Shown here: one piece after another, positions 5,053 to 5,237 of the stretch
How positions within the stretch are numbered: the first letter of the stretch is position 1
How the letters are laid out: every line of letters starts with the position of its first letter
Translations under genes and position numbers: made by a program
Origin: Treponema sp.
Lineage (GTDB): Bacteria > Spirochaetota > Spirochaetia > Treponematales > Breznakiellaceae
NCBI GenBank assembly: GCA_031276685.1
Contig: JAISMQ010000084.1
Location: 1 to 5,237, forward strand
DNA length: 5,237 bases
Direction of reading: 5' to 3'
Notes under the pieces: generated by a model
Told to the model about the DNA's origin: nothing
Databases searched by the model: none
The model's input: only the letters and a program-made list of their open reading frames with translations

Positions 5053-5237
5053 ATGACAGCCGATGAACTCCGTTCCAAATACATAGAATTTTTTGTTTCC
5101 AGGGGCCACGTCCAAATTCAGGGGAAGTCCCTGATCCCCGACAACGATCCTACGGTGCTTTTTACCACCGCCGGGATGCACCCCCTGGTCCCCTATCTGT
5201 TGGGCCAGGAACACCCGGCGGGGAAGCGGCTGGTGGA
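5053..5237 (+). CDS. alaS: Alanyl-tRNA synthetase, N-terminal fragment cut by right edge
   Basis: The frame is open from ATG 5053 to the window edge (61 full codons). MTADELRSKYIEFFVSRGHV (1-20) is the conserved AlaRS N-terminal helix, and KSLIPDNDPTVLFTTAGMHP (25-44) is the class II motif 1 region with the strongly conserved NDPT and AGM residues; HPAGKRLV (54-61) follows. The full enzyme charges tRNA(Ala), recognising the G3-U70 pair; the catalytic core, editing domain and C-terminal domain lie outside the window, so their presence cannot be judged. The variant AGMHPLVPYLLG rather than the E. coli-like AGMNQFKDVFLG resembles spirochaete enzymes as I recall them. AGGG at 5042-5045, seven bases from the ATG, supports the start. 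It probably shares a transcript with the preceding UPF0158-GNAT gene. Confidence 0.96.
   Translation, partial: MTADELRSKYIEFFVSRGHVQIQGKSLIPDNDPTVLFTTAGMHPLVPYLLGQEHPAGKRLV

Noticed and set aside
1..5237. CRISPR array, tRNA, rRNA, insertion sequence or integration site
   Set aside because: No regularly spaced repeats, cloverleaf-like segments, transposase motifs or terminal repeats with target duplications were seen on reading both strands. A covariance-model scan would be needed to exclude small RNAs.

Overview
The window is ordinary-looking bacterial chromosome. It carries six protein genes, two of them cut by the window edges. The protein families, and the style of the alanyl-tRNA synthetase N-terminus in particular (a 'GKSLIPDNDPTVLFTTAGMHPL' type rather than the Escherichia coli type), suggest a spirochaete of the Treponema group with fairly high GC. 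That assignment rests on recalled similarity and was not searched, so treat it as moderate to low confidence. Coding density is high. Hand counts of single 60-base lines give about 63% GC in the RNA ligase and acetyltransferase genes, and about 42-50% in the nitroreductase gene.

Layout, left to right. Bases 1-277 (minus) are the first 92 codons of a chromate-transporter family gene that runs off the left edge. Diverging from it across a 153-base gap is a DRB0094/Rnl5-family RNA ligase (431-1435, plus), with a good sigma70-type promoter overlapped by a palindrome. Next come a 171-base AT-richer gap with a perfect 12-bp hairpin and a possible 33-codon leader ORF, and a small nitroreductase gene (1607-2140, plus). 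The nitroreductase converges on aspS, aspartyl-tRNA synthetase (2190-4022, minus), across 49 bases. aspS diverges across 57 bases from a two-domain protein (4080-5021, plus) that joins an N-terminal UPF0158 domain to a C-terminal GNAT acetyltransferase. That gene is followed after 31 bases by the start of alaS, alanyl-tRNA synthetase (5053 to the right edge).

The right half is translation-centred: two aminoacyl-tRNA synthetases flank a GNAT fusion protein that probably shares a transcript with alaS. The RNA ligase would act in RNA repair, but none of the usual RNA-repair partners (polynucleotide kinase-phosphatase, Hen1, RtcB) is present here, so it looks like a stand-alone enzyme with its own promoter. 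I see no mobile element, CRISPR array, tRNA or rRNA gene. I do not see a clear new multi-gene system. The best leads are the UPF0158-GNAT fusion beside alaS, the RNA ligase with its operator-like palindrome, the poly-G tract at the start of the chromate transporter, and a histidine in AspRS that points to relaxed tRNA specificity.
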